From the NCBI GenBank assembly GCA_035444405.1, contig DAOMOP010000150.1, forward strand, positions 1-10,246: 10,246 nucleotides of DNA. The letters run 5' to 3'. The position numbers and the translations under genes were made by a program. Position 1 is the stretch's first letter, and each line of letters starts with the position of its first letter. Below, piece after piece: positions 1 to 7,319 of this stretch. The DNA is from DAOMOP01 sp035444405 (GTDB taxonomy: Bacteria > Pseudomonadota > Gammaproteobacteria > Burkholderiales > Rhodocyclaceae). Under the pieces are notes generated by a model. That model was given only the letters and a program-made list of their open reading frames with translations, did no database searches and was not told the DNA's origin.

Positions 1-1536
1 CCGCGCGTGTGGGTCGCACATGACGAGGTCGAGGCACGGGCGCTCGCCGCCGCCGATGGCTATACCGGACGCCTGCGCCGCGACGAGGACGTGCTCGACA
101 CCTGGTACTCGTCCGCGCTGTGGCCGTTCTCGACGCTCGACTGGACGCCCGAATGGCCCGACAAGCCGAACGCGCTGCTCGACCTCTATCTGCCCTCCTC
201 GGTGCTGGTGACCGGCTTCGACATCATCTTCTTCTGGGTCGCGCGCATGGTGATGATGACCAAGCACATCACCGGCAGAATCCCGTTCCGCCACGTCTAT
301 GTGCACGGCCTCATCCGCGACGCGGAAGGCCAGAAAATGTCCAAATCCAAGGGCAACGTGCTCGATCCGATCGATCTCATCGACGGCATCTCGGTCGACG
401 CGCTGGTCGATAAGCGCACCTTCGGGCTGATGAACCCGAAGGACGCGCAGAAGATCGAGAAGAAGACACGCAAGGAATTCCCCGACGGCATTCCGGCGTT
501 CGGCACCGACGCGCTGCGCTTCACCTTCGCGTCGCTCGCGACCCCGGGGCGCGACATCAAGTTCGACCTGTCGCGCTGCGAGGGCTACCGCAACTTCTGC
601 AACAAGCTGTGGAACGCGACGCGCTTCGTGCTGATGAACACCGAGGGCGAGGACTGCGGGCTGGACGGCGGCGCAAGCTGCGACGCCGCGTATCTCGACT
701 TTTCCTTCGTCGACCGCTGGATCGTGTCGCGCCTGCAGCGCACCGAGGCCGAGGTCGCGAAGCAGTTCGAGGACTACCGCTTCGACCTCGTCGCCAAGGC
801 GATCTACGAGTTCGTGTGGGACGAGTATTGCGACTGGTACGTCGAGCTCGCCAAGGTGCAGATCCAGACCGGCAGCGCCGCGCAGCGGCGCGCCACGCGC
901 CGCACGCTGTTGCGGGTGTTGGAGACCGTGCTGCGCCTTGCGCACCCGCTGATTCCCTTCATCACCGAGGAGCTGTGGCAGACGGTGGCGCCGCTCGCGC
1001 GCCGCAAGGACACCGACAGCATCATGCTGGCGCGCTATCCGCAGGCCGATCTCGGCCGCCTCGACGAAGCCGCCGAGGCGCGCATGGCCGAGCTGAAGGC
1101 GCTCGTGCACGCCTGCCGCAACCTGCGCAGCGAGATGAGCATCCCGCCCTCGCAGCGCCTGCCGCTCGCCGTCGCAGGCGACGCGACGGCGCTGCAGGCC
1201 TACGCGCCGTACCTGGCCGGGCTCGCGCGCCTCTCCGAGGTCGAGCTCGTCGACGACATCGGCGCCGACGAGTTGGCACCGGTCGCCTTCGCCGGCGCGT
1301 CGAAGCTGATGCTGCGCGTCGAAATCGACGTTGCGGCCGAGTGCGAGCGCCTTGTCAAGGAGATCACACGTCTCGAGGGCGAAATCGCCAAGGCCAACAA
1401 CAAGCTCGGCAATGCCAGCTTCGTCGAGCGCGCACCGGCTGCGGTCGTACAGCAGGAACGCGCACGCCTCGATGCGTTCAGCTCGACGCTCGCCAAGCTG
1501 CGCCCGCAGCTCGACAAGCTCGCGGCGCGCCAGTGA
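1..1536 (+). CDS. valS: Valyl-tRNA synthetase, C-terminal part (5' end outside window)
   Basis: Class I aminoacyl-tRNA synthetase that charges tRNA-Val in the cytoplasm. The frame is open from base 1, so the N-terminal part (HIGH motif and most of the editing domain) lies upstream of the window; the GTG at position 7 is an internal Val codon, not a start. About 511 codons are visible. Near the start is the DTWYSSALWPFSTLDW block typical of ValRS and IleRS. The catalytic KMSKS loop is at 334-348, inside KMSKSKGNVLDP. The anticodon-binding helical domain follows, with NFCNKLWNATRFVL and DEYCDWYVELAK, and the last roughly 65 residues form the charged coiled-coil arm (ERLVKEITRLEGEIAK) characteristic of bacterial ValRS. 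It ends at TGA 1534-1536. The next gene converges on it. Nothing looks degraded. Identification is very secure. Confidence 0.97.
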   Translation, partial: PRVWVAHDEVEARALAAADGYTGRLRRDEDVLDTWYSSALWPFSTLDWTPEWPDKPNALLDLYLPSSVLVTGFDIIFFWVARMVMMTKHITGRIPFRHVYVHGLIRDAEGQKMSKSKGNVLDPIDLIDGISVDALVDKRTFGLMNPKDAQKIEKKTRKEFPDGIPAFGTDALRFTFASLATPGRDIKFDLSRCEGYRNFCNKLWNATRFVLMNTEGEDCGLDGGASCDAAYLDFSFVDRWIVSRLQRTEAEVAKQFEDYRFDLVAKAIYEFVWDEYCDWYVELAKVQIQTGSAAQRRATRRTLLRVLETVLRLAHPLIPFITEELWQTVAPLARRKDTDSIMLARYPQADLGRLDEAAEARMAELKALVHACRNLRSEMSIPPSQRLPLAVAGDATALQAYAPYLAGLARLSEVELVDDIGADELAPVAFAGASKLMLRVEIDVAAECERLVKEITRLEGEIAKANNKLGNASFVERAPAAVVQQERARLDAFSSTLAKLRPQLDKLAARQ

Positions 1537-1606
1537 CCACCGTCTGGGGCCGTCCGTGAGCAGCACGCGGGCGGCCGACCGCAGCTGGCGCACCGGTAGG
1601 TGCCGG

Positions 1607-1640
1607 AAAAGACACAGGCCGCCCTCGGGCGGCCTGTGTC
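1607..1640 (-). terminator. Intrinsic terminator between valS and the sulfur carrier gene
   Basis: A perfect 13-bp inverted repeat (1611-1623 with 1628-1640; arm GACACAGGCCGCC) encloses a CTCG tetraloop. Read on the minus strand it is followed directly by TTTT (1610-1607), so its best orientation is to end transcription of the minus-strand sulfur carrier gene 63 bp upstream. On the plus strand no T-run follows, but the hairpin may still help end valS transcription. It is the strongest hairpin I found in the window. Confidence 0.85.
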
Positions 1641-1703
1641 GGGTCGGCGGTTTGTCGGCGGCGCCGCATCATCGACGCATCGCTTGCCTGCCGCCGGTGC
1701 ACA

Positions 1704-1934
1704 TCACTTGCGCTTCAGGAAGAACTCGAACACCTTGTCGGCGGTCTCGCGCTGCACGAGCAGCTCGTTGCCGGTCTGCTTCGCGAAGGCCTGAAAATCC
1801 TTGACCGACCCGGGGTCGGTGGCGAGCACGCGCACGGTCTGGCCGGTCTGCAGTTCGGCCAGCGCCTTCTTCGCGCGCAGGATAGGGAGCGGACAGTTGA
1901 GCCCGCGTGCATCGACTTCCTTGTCAAACTCCAT
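1704..1934 (-). CDS. TusA/SirA-family sulfur carrier (sulfurtransferase) protein
   Basis: Small cytoplasmic protein of 76 residues, the usual family length. It carries the family signature near the N-terminus: DARGLNCPLPILRAKKAL, with the sulfur-carrying Cys14 in a CPLP (CPxP) motif followed by the predicted first helix. Family members carry persulfide sulfur to tRNA thiolation, molybdenum cofactor synthesis or sulfur oxidation enzymes; which one applies here cannot be told from sequence. The ATG at 1934 has GAGG at 1948-1945, spaced 10 nt. The gene lies downstream of, and in the same direction as, the M48 protease gene (136-bp gap) and ends before a strong terminator. CPLP rather than the CPEP of E. 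coli TusA suggests a paralogue, so no gene symbol is given. Confidence 0.9.
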   Translation of the reverse strand: MEFDKEVDARGLNCPLPILRAKKALAELQTGQTVRVLATDPGSVKDFQAFAKQTGNELLVQRETADKVFEFFLKRK

Positions 1935-1966
1935 GGGTCTTCATCCTCGATCAGATCAGCCCGCGC

Positions 1967-1996
1967 ATTCTACCCGCACAACAGCAGGCGCCGAAA
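1967..1996 (-). promoter_or_regulatory. Possible sigma-70 promoter of the sulfur carrier gene
   Basis: On the minus strand a TAGAAT hexamer (1972-1967) stands about 32 bp before the ATG, with a weak TTTCGG (1996-1991) 18 bp further upstream. The -10 match is good and the -35 poor. It lies in the 136-bp gap after the protease gene, which otherwise holds no recognisable element. This is a motif call only. Confidence 0.3.
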
Positions 1997-2070
1997 GCAA
2001 GACACGCGAGGCATCCGGGTGACATCGAAGTGGCGCTGCCGGCCCTCGCCGGACGTGCGGCCGCCAATCG

Positions 2071-3501
2071 TCAACGGCGCTCGCGGCGCTGCGCCTGCTC
2101 CTCGGCCTTGAGCGCACGCATGCGCGCATCGATGGCCGACATGTCGAAGAAATCACCGTCGTTGGCACGCCGTGCGAGCTCGAGCTGCTCGATCGCGGCC
2201 GGCAGGCTGCCGCGCAGCACATAGACTTCGGCCTGCGCGCGATGATGGGCGCTGAGCCGTCCGGCCGCGCCCTCGGCACGTGACGACAGCGCCCACAGCC
2301 GTGCGTCGCGGTTGTCGCGCAGCAGCGATGCGCGCGCGAGCGCCGCCGCATCGCCGGCCCGCCCGGCCTGGAGCATCGCGTCGATCAAGGTATAGCGCAG
2401 CGACACGTACTCGGGGAAGCGCTCGAGCGCCGTCTCGAGGATTCCGATCGCGCCGGCCGCATCGCGCAGGGCGAGCCTGACTTCGGCGGCCAGCGTATCG
2501 ATGAACGGCGACGGTTCGGCCTCTGCACGCAGGGCATCGACCGTGCTGCGTGCTTCCTCGAGCCGTCCTGCGCGCAGCAGCGCACGGCCCAGCCCGTAGC
2601 GGCCGGCCACGTCGGCCTTGCTTTCCGCCACGGCGGCCTCGAATTCGCGCACCGCCTCCGGCGCCGCGCCGGCCGCGGCACGCAGCTTGGCGCGCACGAA
2701 GCCGAAATCGGGCGAATCGACGACCTGCCGATAGCGCATCTGCGCGACCCGGTTCTCCATGTCGGCGATGCGCTCGACGGTGAGCGGGTGGGTACGCAGA
2801 TAGCCCGGCGCGTTGTTCTCGTACAGGCGCGTGCTGCGCTGCAGGCGCTCGAAGAAGCTCGGCATGCCGCGCACATCGAAGCCGCCCTTCTCGAGCGCCT
2901 GCAAGCCGATGCGATCGGCCTCGCGCTCGAAGGCGCGCGTATAGCCGAGCTGCGCCTGGATCGCCCCGGCCTGGCCGGCCGCGAGCGCCGCCTCGCTGAG
3001 CTGCGAGTTGCTGCGCGCGGCCAGAATCGCGACGAGGATGGACGCGAGCGCGACCATGCCGGCCTGGCTCTGCTTGCCGAAGAGCTGCGCGATGTGGCGC
3101 TGCGACACGTGCGCGATCTCGTGCCCGAGCACCGATGCGAGCTCGGATTCCGATTCGGCGGCGAGGATCAGCCCGGTGTGCACGCCGATGTAGCCGCCGG
3201 GCAGCGCGAACGCATTGAGGGTGTGGTCATCGATCGCGAAGAACTCGAACGGCCGGTCGGCCTCGCCGCTGGCGGCGACCAGGCGCCGGCCGAGGCGGTT
3301 GAGGTAGCCCTCGACCTCGGGATCGTCGAGATAGGCCGGATCGTGCCAGCGGATCTCGCGCATCGCCGACTCCCCCAGCTGCCGCTCGGCCAGCGGCGAC
3401 AGATCGGAGCTTGCGACATCGCCGAGATCCGGCAGATTCACCGCGCCGGCGCCAGGCACCAGCGCAAGGCACAGCAACAGAGCGAAGAGTCGTTTGATCA
3501 T
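2071..3501 (-). CDS. bepA: M48 family periplasmic metalloprotease with TPR repeats (BepA-like)
   Basis: Zinc metalloprotease of 476 residues (E. coli BepA has 487), expected in the periplasm, where BepA helps assemble or degrade outer-membrane proteins such as LptD. Residues 1-20 form a signal peptide (MIKRLFALLLCLALVPGAGA). The zinc site is visible: HEIAH at 127-131 gives two His ligands, EREAD at 192-196 gives the Glu ligand, and RTHPLTVERIAD has His238, matching the fourth, regulatory His known in BepA. A hydrophobic stretch at about 147-163 follows the active-site helix, as in the family. Residues about 255-460 are Ala/Arg-rich helical repeats of TPR type. The ATG at 3501 is the only start placed correctly before the signal peptide; no strong ribosome binding site is seen. 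It is divergent from moaC and followed by the sulfur carrier gene. Confidence 0.93.
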   Translation of the reverse strand: MIKRLFALLLCLALVPGAGAVNLPDLGDVASSDLSPLAERQLGESAMREIRWHDPAYLDDPEVEGYLNRLGRRLVAASGEADRPFEFFAIDDHTLNAFALPGGYIGVHTGLILAAESESELASVLGHEIAHVSQRHIAQLFGKQSQAGMVALASILVAILAARSNSQLSEAALAAGQAGAIQAQLGYTRAFEREADRIGLQALEKGGFDVRGMPSFFERLQRSTRLYENNAPGYLRTHPLTVERIADMENRVAQMRYRQVVDSPDFGFVRAKLRAAAGAAPEAVREFEAAVAESKADVAGRYGLGRALLRAGRLEEARSTVDALRAEAEPSPFIDTLAAEVRLALRDAAGAIGILETALERFPEYVSLRYTLIDAMLQAGRAGDAAALARASLLRDNRDARLWALSSRAEGAAGRLSAHHRAQAEVYVLRGSLPAAIEQLELARRANDGDFFDMSAIDARMRALKAEEQAQRRERR

Positions 3502-3506
3502 CGGGT

Positions 3507-3517
3507 GCTATGATAGC
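3507..3517. promoter_or_regulatory. Perfect 11-bp dyad in the divergent bepA-moaC gap
   Basis: GCTATGATAGC reads the same on both strands apart from the central base. It lies 6 bp before the protease start in a 77-bp gap between divergent genes, in locally AT-richer sequence. It contains TATGAT on the plus strand and TATCAT on the minus strand, so it may be overlapping -10 elements or a small operator. No matching -35 box was found at 17 bp for the plus-strand hexamer. Functional meaning is a guess. Confidence 0.25.
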
Positions 3518-3578
3518 GCCTCGTTCCATTCCGTTCCCCACGAGGCGCCCAAAGCCTCGCAACCGCCCCGTTCCCATC

Positions 3579-4055
<477 letters not shown>

Positions 4056-4196
4056 GCCGGCCGGGCGACCGGCGTCGAACGCTGCGGGCCGGGCAGCACC
4101 GTGCCGCGATCCTGAACGCATCACCGATATGATTTGATCGTCATCGGACGCACGCCGGCTGGCGCATGCAAAGGTCGCGGCCGTCATGAAACCGGG

Positions 4197-5462
4197 TTGT
4201 CTGCCCCTCGTCTGTTCCGCTTCGCGCTGCGGCTCGCGTTCTTCGCGGTCGTCGCGCAAATGGCGCTGGGGGTCACCAGTGCCGCGCATCATGCACGCAT
4301 GGCGGCCGCCCCGTCCGGCGACTGGGAAGAAATCCGCACGCCCTGGGGCGTCGAGCGCATCGCGCTGTTCGAGCACGACGGCGACGCGCTGCCCGATGAC
4401 GGGCGCACCCTGCTCACGCTGGGCGCCGACCTCCTCGAACACGACCACAGCGCACGCGGCGCGCAGGGGCCGGACGCCGGCTCGGCGTTCAAGGCGCGCC
4501 CACGAGTCACCGACGCGACCTTCCGCCAGCAGGGCGTGTTCGCCGAACTGAGCCACGAACTCGGCGACCACGACCGCCTCGTCGGCGGCCTGCGCGTCGA
4601 CCGCTGGCGCGCCAAGGATCACCGCAGCACCACGGTGACAGCCGGCCAACGGCGCAGCGACACGCTCACCAGCGGCTTTGCGCGCTGGGAGCGCGACCTT
4701 GCCGCGACGCCGGCCACCATCTATGCGGGCCTCGGACGGGTCGAGCGCTTTCCCGACTACTGGGAGCTGATCTCCGGCGGCAAGCAGAGCATGACGACGA
4801 ACAGCGCCTTCCTGAGCAAGCCGGAAAAGACGACCCAGCTCGACCTCGGCCTGCACTGGGCCGCCGGCCCGCTGACCGCGTCGCTGTCCGCCTTCTACGC
4901 GCACATCGACGATTTTCTGCTGATCGACAGCGTCTCCAGGGTGGTCGGCACGACCCCCGTCACGGTCACGCGCAACGTTCGCGCGCGCACGGCCGGACTG
5001 GAGGCGGGCCTGGGCTATCGCTTCACGCCGCAGTGGCAGGCCGACGCCTCGCTCGCCTGGGTGCACGGCAAGAACCGCAGCGACGGCACCGCGCTGGCGC
5101 AGATCCCGCCGCTCGAAGGCCGCTTCGCAGTGAACTGGGACGACGGCCGCTGGTCCGTCGGCGCGCTGCTGCGCCTGGTCGCCCGCCAGAACCGCGTCGA
5201 TCCGGGCCGCGGCAACATCGCCGGCCTGGACATCGGCAAGACGCCCGGCTTCGGCGTCCTGTCGATCAACGGCGGCTACCGCCCGACCCCGCGCACCAGC
5301 CTCACCGCCGGCATCGACAATCTTTTCGACAAGAAGTACGCCGAGCACCTGTCGCGCAGCGGCGAGGTGCCCAGCCTCGCGCTGGCCGGCTACCGGCTCG
5401 ACACGCGCGTGAATGAGCCGGGCCGCACGCTGTGGGTGAAGGCCTCGATCGCGTTCGACTGA
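4197..5462 (+). CDS. Chimeric DUF2946-like N-terminus joined to a truncated TonB-dependent copper receptor (probable pseudogene)
   Basis: An open frame runs from TTG 4134 to TGA 5460-5462. I placed the start at the in-frame TTG 4197, where (M)SAPRLFRFALRLAFF begins, because the upstream codons look non-coding; neither TTG has a good ribosome binding site. The first roughly 65 residues from there are a hydrophobic export segment plus DWEEIRTPWGVERIAL, resembling small DUF2946 proteins that I recall beside copper receptor genes. From GRTLLTLGADLL (about 4401) onward the sequence is the C-terminal half of an OprC/NosA-type TonB-dependent copper receptor barrel, including SKPEKTTQLDLGLHW, TAGIDNLFDKKYAEHLSR and the end NEPGRTLWVKASIAFD. 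About 350 receptor residues remain of an expected 650-700; the TonB box, plug domain and early strands are missing. I infer a deletion that fused two neighbouring genes, and expect no transport function. Confidence 0.72.
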   Translation: MSAPRLFRFALRLAFFAVVAQMALGVTSAAHHARMAAAPSGDWEEIRTPWGVERIALFEHDGDALPDDGRTLLTLGADLLEHDHSARGAQGPDAGSAFKARPRVTDATFRQQGVFAELSHELGDHDRLVGGLRVDRWRAKDHRSTTVTAGQRRSDTLTSGFARWERDLAATPATIYAGLGRVERFPDYWELISGGKQSMTTNSAFLSKPEKTTQLDLGLHWAAGPLTASLSAFYAHIDDFLLIDSVSRVVGTTPVTVTRNVRARTAGLEAGLGYRFTPQWQADASLAWVHGKNRSDGTALAQIPPLEGRFAVNWDDGRWSVGALLRLVARQNRVDPGRGNIAGLDIGKTPGFGVLSINGGYRPTPRTSLTAGIDNLFDKKYAEHLSRSGEVPSLALAGYRLDTRVNEPGRTLWVKASIAFD

Positions 5463-5508
5463 AACCAGCGCGCAAGGCTGATTGGTCGTAGCGCATCAAC
5501 CGAGAAGA

Positions 5509-5796
5509 TCATGCCGCCAGCCTCGCGGTGGCGGCATGTTTGGCGGCATCCACGAAGACTCCCTGGACGAGGACGATGAACAGTGTGAGCGACTGGGCGG
5601 CGAGCGCATTGGCTCCATAGACCAGCCGACCGGCATCATCCAGATCCAGACGATCGAAATAGACTCGAACTCCCGGTGGCGCACCTTGCACCCAGTCCCC
5701 AACACGGTAACGCCCCAGCACGCAGTCGAAGCGCTTGGTCTGCACTTCCAGATCCCGCCCATCCAGATCGACGATCAGCGAATCGAACATGCCCAT
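5509..5796 (-). CDS. Small hypothetical protein of 'GMFD...QTK' type
   Basis: A 95-residue protein of unknown function. It starts MGMFDSLIVDLDGRDLEVQTK and continues with DCVLGRYRVGDWV, a pattern I recall from a loose family of short, often phage- or island-borne proteins beginning MGMFD with a downstream QTK and GD; no role is known to me. A hydrophobic stretch, AAQSLTLFIVLVQGVFV, sits near the C-terminus and may be a buried strand rather than a membrane segment. Start choice: ATG 5796 has GGAGG at 5811-5807, spaced 10 nt. The frame remains open about 220 bp further upstream, but the only start there in the ORF-sized extension (TTG 5892) lacks support. The last codons are formed by an inverted repeat. 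It stands alone, convergent with the receptor remnant. Confidence 0.6.
   Translation of the reverse strand: MGMFDSLIVDLDGRDLEVQTKRFDCVLGRYRVGDWVQGAPPGVRVYFDRLDLDDAGRLVYGANALAAQSLTLFIVLVQGVFVDAAKHAATARLAA
5510..5538. terminator. Inverted repeat, possible terminator, overlapping the 3' end of the small minus-strand gene
   Basis: A perfect 10-bp inverted repeat (CATGCCGCCA at 5510-5519 with 5529-5538) with a 9-nt loop, followed on the plus strand by TTT. It lies 48 bp after the end of the receptor remnant, so it could end plus-strand transcription. It also encodes the last residues (AATARLAA) of the minus-strand gene. The T-run is short, so this is uncertain. Confidence 0.4.
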
Positions 5797-6215
5797 GTGC
5801 CAATATCCTCCGGCCGAGACCCTTCGTGATTCAGATTGCTCGCATGCCGGGCCGGATGCCGAAGGCGAGCAGAGACTCGTCCAATACGGCAACTCGCCCT
5901 GGATGAAGTGCCGCGCCTCGCCGGACGCGAACCGCGAGAAGAAGCGCTGCGTCGGCGTGCGCTCGCAGGGCCAGGGAATAGGTGCAAGCCTTCCATCATC
6001 TTGCCCCCGGTGGCCTGTCGATCAGCCTCCGCCTGGGCGTGCGATGCTCACCGACTACTGCTCGACGGTGTGCGGATCAGGAAAACCGTCGGGTGCGCTG
6101 CCACGTCCGCAGGACTCGAAGGTCGGCACACGGGCCCGACAGGCGGAGTTCGTGCCGCCGCTGGCCGAGCGCGTCACGGAAGCAGGGCCTGGGAGCGGGG
6201 TCTAACGCGATCCCG
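5797..6215. other. 419-bp stretch without a supportable gene
   Basis: Both strands carry only short open frames without family resemblance. The minus-strand frame of the small GMFD gene stays open to about 6016 and reads somewhat protein-like around TQRFFSRFASGEARHF, but has no ATG start. No tRNA-like, insertion-sequence end or T-run terminator was recognised. It may be a decayed gene or untranslated flanking DNA of an accessory segment. Confidence 0.5.
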
Positions 6216-7196
6216 TCAGTGTCTGAGCTCGGCACGCAGCGCACGTACCCGATCTTCGGGCAGGTGGGTAGCCGCTGCGATCGTCGCATCATCGAGCGAG
6301 CTCACCGCGATCAGGTTGCGGGCAGTCTCGAGCCGGGCCTCCTCCCGACCTTTCTGGATCCCCTTCTGGATCCCCTTCTGGATCCCTTTCTCGATTCCTT
6401 CCTCGATGCCTTCCTGCTTCCAGCGTTCGGGCCACTTCTTGATGCGTTCAGCCAGCATGGCATGTACCTCGTGCAGTTCGTGCAGGTGCTCGAACTCCGA
6501 CAACGTCATCCCCGGCACACGGTTGGGTAGAAACACGCGACGGATCCAGACGACGAATGCGCGCCGCAACCCAGTCTGTTCCGGCGCCCGCAGCCACTCG
6601 ACCAGCGCACCCAGCACTTTCAGCAGATCATGCTCGTCGCGATTGTGCTCGAGCCGAAACAGCGCCCCGGCGACGTTGCGCAGCTCGTCCGACCAGCCCG
6701 GCCCGGCCACGATCGCCCCTTCGTCGAGCAGCAGGTAGTTCAGCGCCGGGCGGTAACGCTCCAGTCCACCGGGAACTGCCTCGACCAGTTCCTGCACCTC
6801 CTGTGCCGCGTTCCAGCGTTCCTCGCCATTATAGAGCACCACCGGCAGCACCGGCGGCAGCCGGCCGTTCGGGCTCAGCGCCTTCTGGCGGATGAGATCC
6901 TGATAGAGCAGCGCCACATAAGCCATGATGCGCACCGCCATGAAGCGGTCGATGCTGCTCTGGAACTCGAGCAGCAGATACACATACAACCAGCCGTCAC
7001 CCCAGCGCACCCGCCAGATGATGTCGTCTTCGCGATCGCGCAACTCGTCGGTGACGTACGAGCCGCTGACCTTCTCCAGGGTCGTGAAGTCGAGCTCATG
7101 CACCCACTGCTCACGAACAAAGCCGGTCAGCAGATCGCGAACCATCTCGGGATATGAGAACAGCATCTTGTAGCTGTTGTCGTGGTGGCTGGGCAT
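6216..7196 (-). CDS. Rpn family recombination-promoting nuclease / putative transposase (PD-(D/E)XK)
   Basis: A 326-residue protein of the RpnA/transposase_31-like family, DNA endonucleases of PD-(D/E)XK fold that raise recombination in E. coli; many members are scattered, variable accessory genes. The N-terminus HDNSYKMLFSYPEMVRDLL is typical. The nuclease core is at about residues 50-80: an Asp in DREDDIIWRVRW and the E-x-Q pair in YLLLEFQSS (Glu77, Gln79), followed by DRFMAVRIMAYVALLYQDL. PVLPVVLYNGEERW at about 115-128 is another family block. Residues about 261-283 are a repeating I-[EQ]-K-G tract, common near the C-terminus of these proteins and encoded by a DNA tandem repeat. The chosen ATG 7196 gives the standard N-terminus, though the ribosome binding site is weak. 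It appears intact and stands alone between the AOR operon and an apparently eroded region. Confidence 0.85.
   Translation of the reverse strand: MPSHHDNSYKMLFSYPEMVRDLLTGFVREQWVHELDFTTLEKVSGSYVTDELRDREDDIIWRVRWGDGWLYVYLLLEFQSSIDRFMAVRIMAYVALLYQDLIRQKALSPNGRLPPVLPVVLYNGEERWNAAQEVQELVEAVPGGLERYRPALNYLLLDEGAIVAGPGWSDELRNVAGALFRLEHNRDEHDLLKVLGALVEWLRAPEQTGLRRAFVVWIRRVFLPNRVPGMTLSEFEHLHELHEVHAMLAERIKKWPERWKQEGIEEGIEKGIQKGIQKGIQKGREEARLETARNLIAVSSLDDATIAAATHLPEDRVRALRAELRH
6352..6411. repeat. 12-bp tandem repeat inside the Rpn-family gene
   Basis: Three near-identical 12-bp units (TTCTGGATCCCC at 6352-6363 and 6364-6375, TTCTGGATCCCT at 6376-6387) are followed by two diverged units (6388-6399, 6400-6411). 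Each unit encodes four residues (GIQK/GIEE type) on the minus strand, so gain or loss of units keeps the reading frame. The gradient from identical to diverged copies suggests recent slippage expansion. Confidence 0.88.
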
Positions 7197-7225
7197 GACG
7201 ACGGAGCATCTGCAATAACGCCATC

Positions 7226-7234
7226 AGCATAGCA
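7226..7234 (-). promoter_or_regulatory. Possible extended -10 element of the Rpn-family gene
   Basis: On the minus strand TGCTATGCT (TATGCT at 7231-7226 preceded by TGC) lies 29 bp before the ATG at 7196. No convincing -35 box is present, which an extended -10 can tolerate. It is in the 123-bp gap downstream of the AOR-side genes, where I saw no T-run terminator. Confidence 0.25.
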
Positions 7235-7319
7235 CGGATACCCCCGGCCGGACGAGCACATTGACTAGCGACACGGCGCCGGCCGCAGGCTGACATGAAG
7301 ACCGCGACGGCCCAGTGCA

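Noticed and set aside
609..1559. 316-codon plus-strand frame overlapping valS
   Set aside because: Same-strand shadow of valS in another frame, Arg/Ala-rich, with no motif.
3510..3578. Upstream ATG extending MoaC by 23 residues
   Set aside because: The extension (MIAPRSIPFPTRRPKPRNRP) is unlike any MoaC N-terminus, and the ATG lies within the dyad of the divergent promoter region.
4127..4132. TATGAT hexamer as promoter for the chimeric receptor frame
   Set aside because: No -35 element at a suitable distance and no clear start codon or ribosome binding site downstream, so a promoter cannot be supported.
6352..6411. CRISPR-like repeat array
   Set aside because: Units are contiguous 12-bp copies without spacers and lie inside a coding region.
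5836..6738. 300-codon plus-strand frame opposite the Rpn-family gene, with repeated FWIP units
   Set aside because: The FWIP repeat is simply the reverse complement of the 12-bp repeat that encodes the I-Q-K-G tract; the minus-strand protein has the conserved nuclease motifs.
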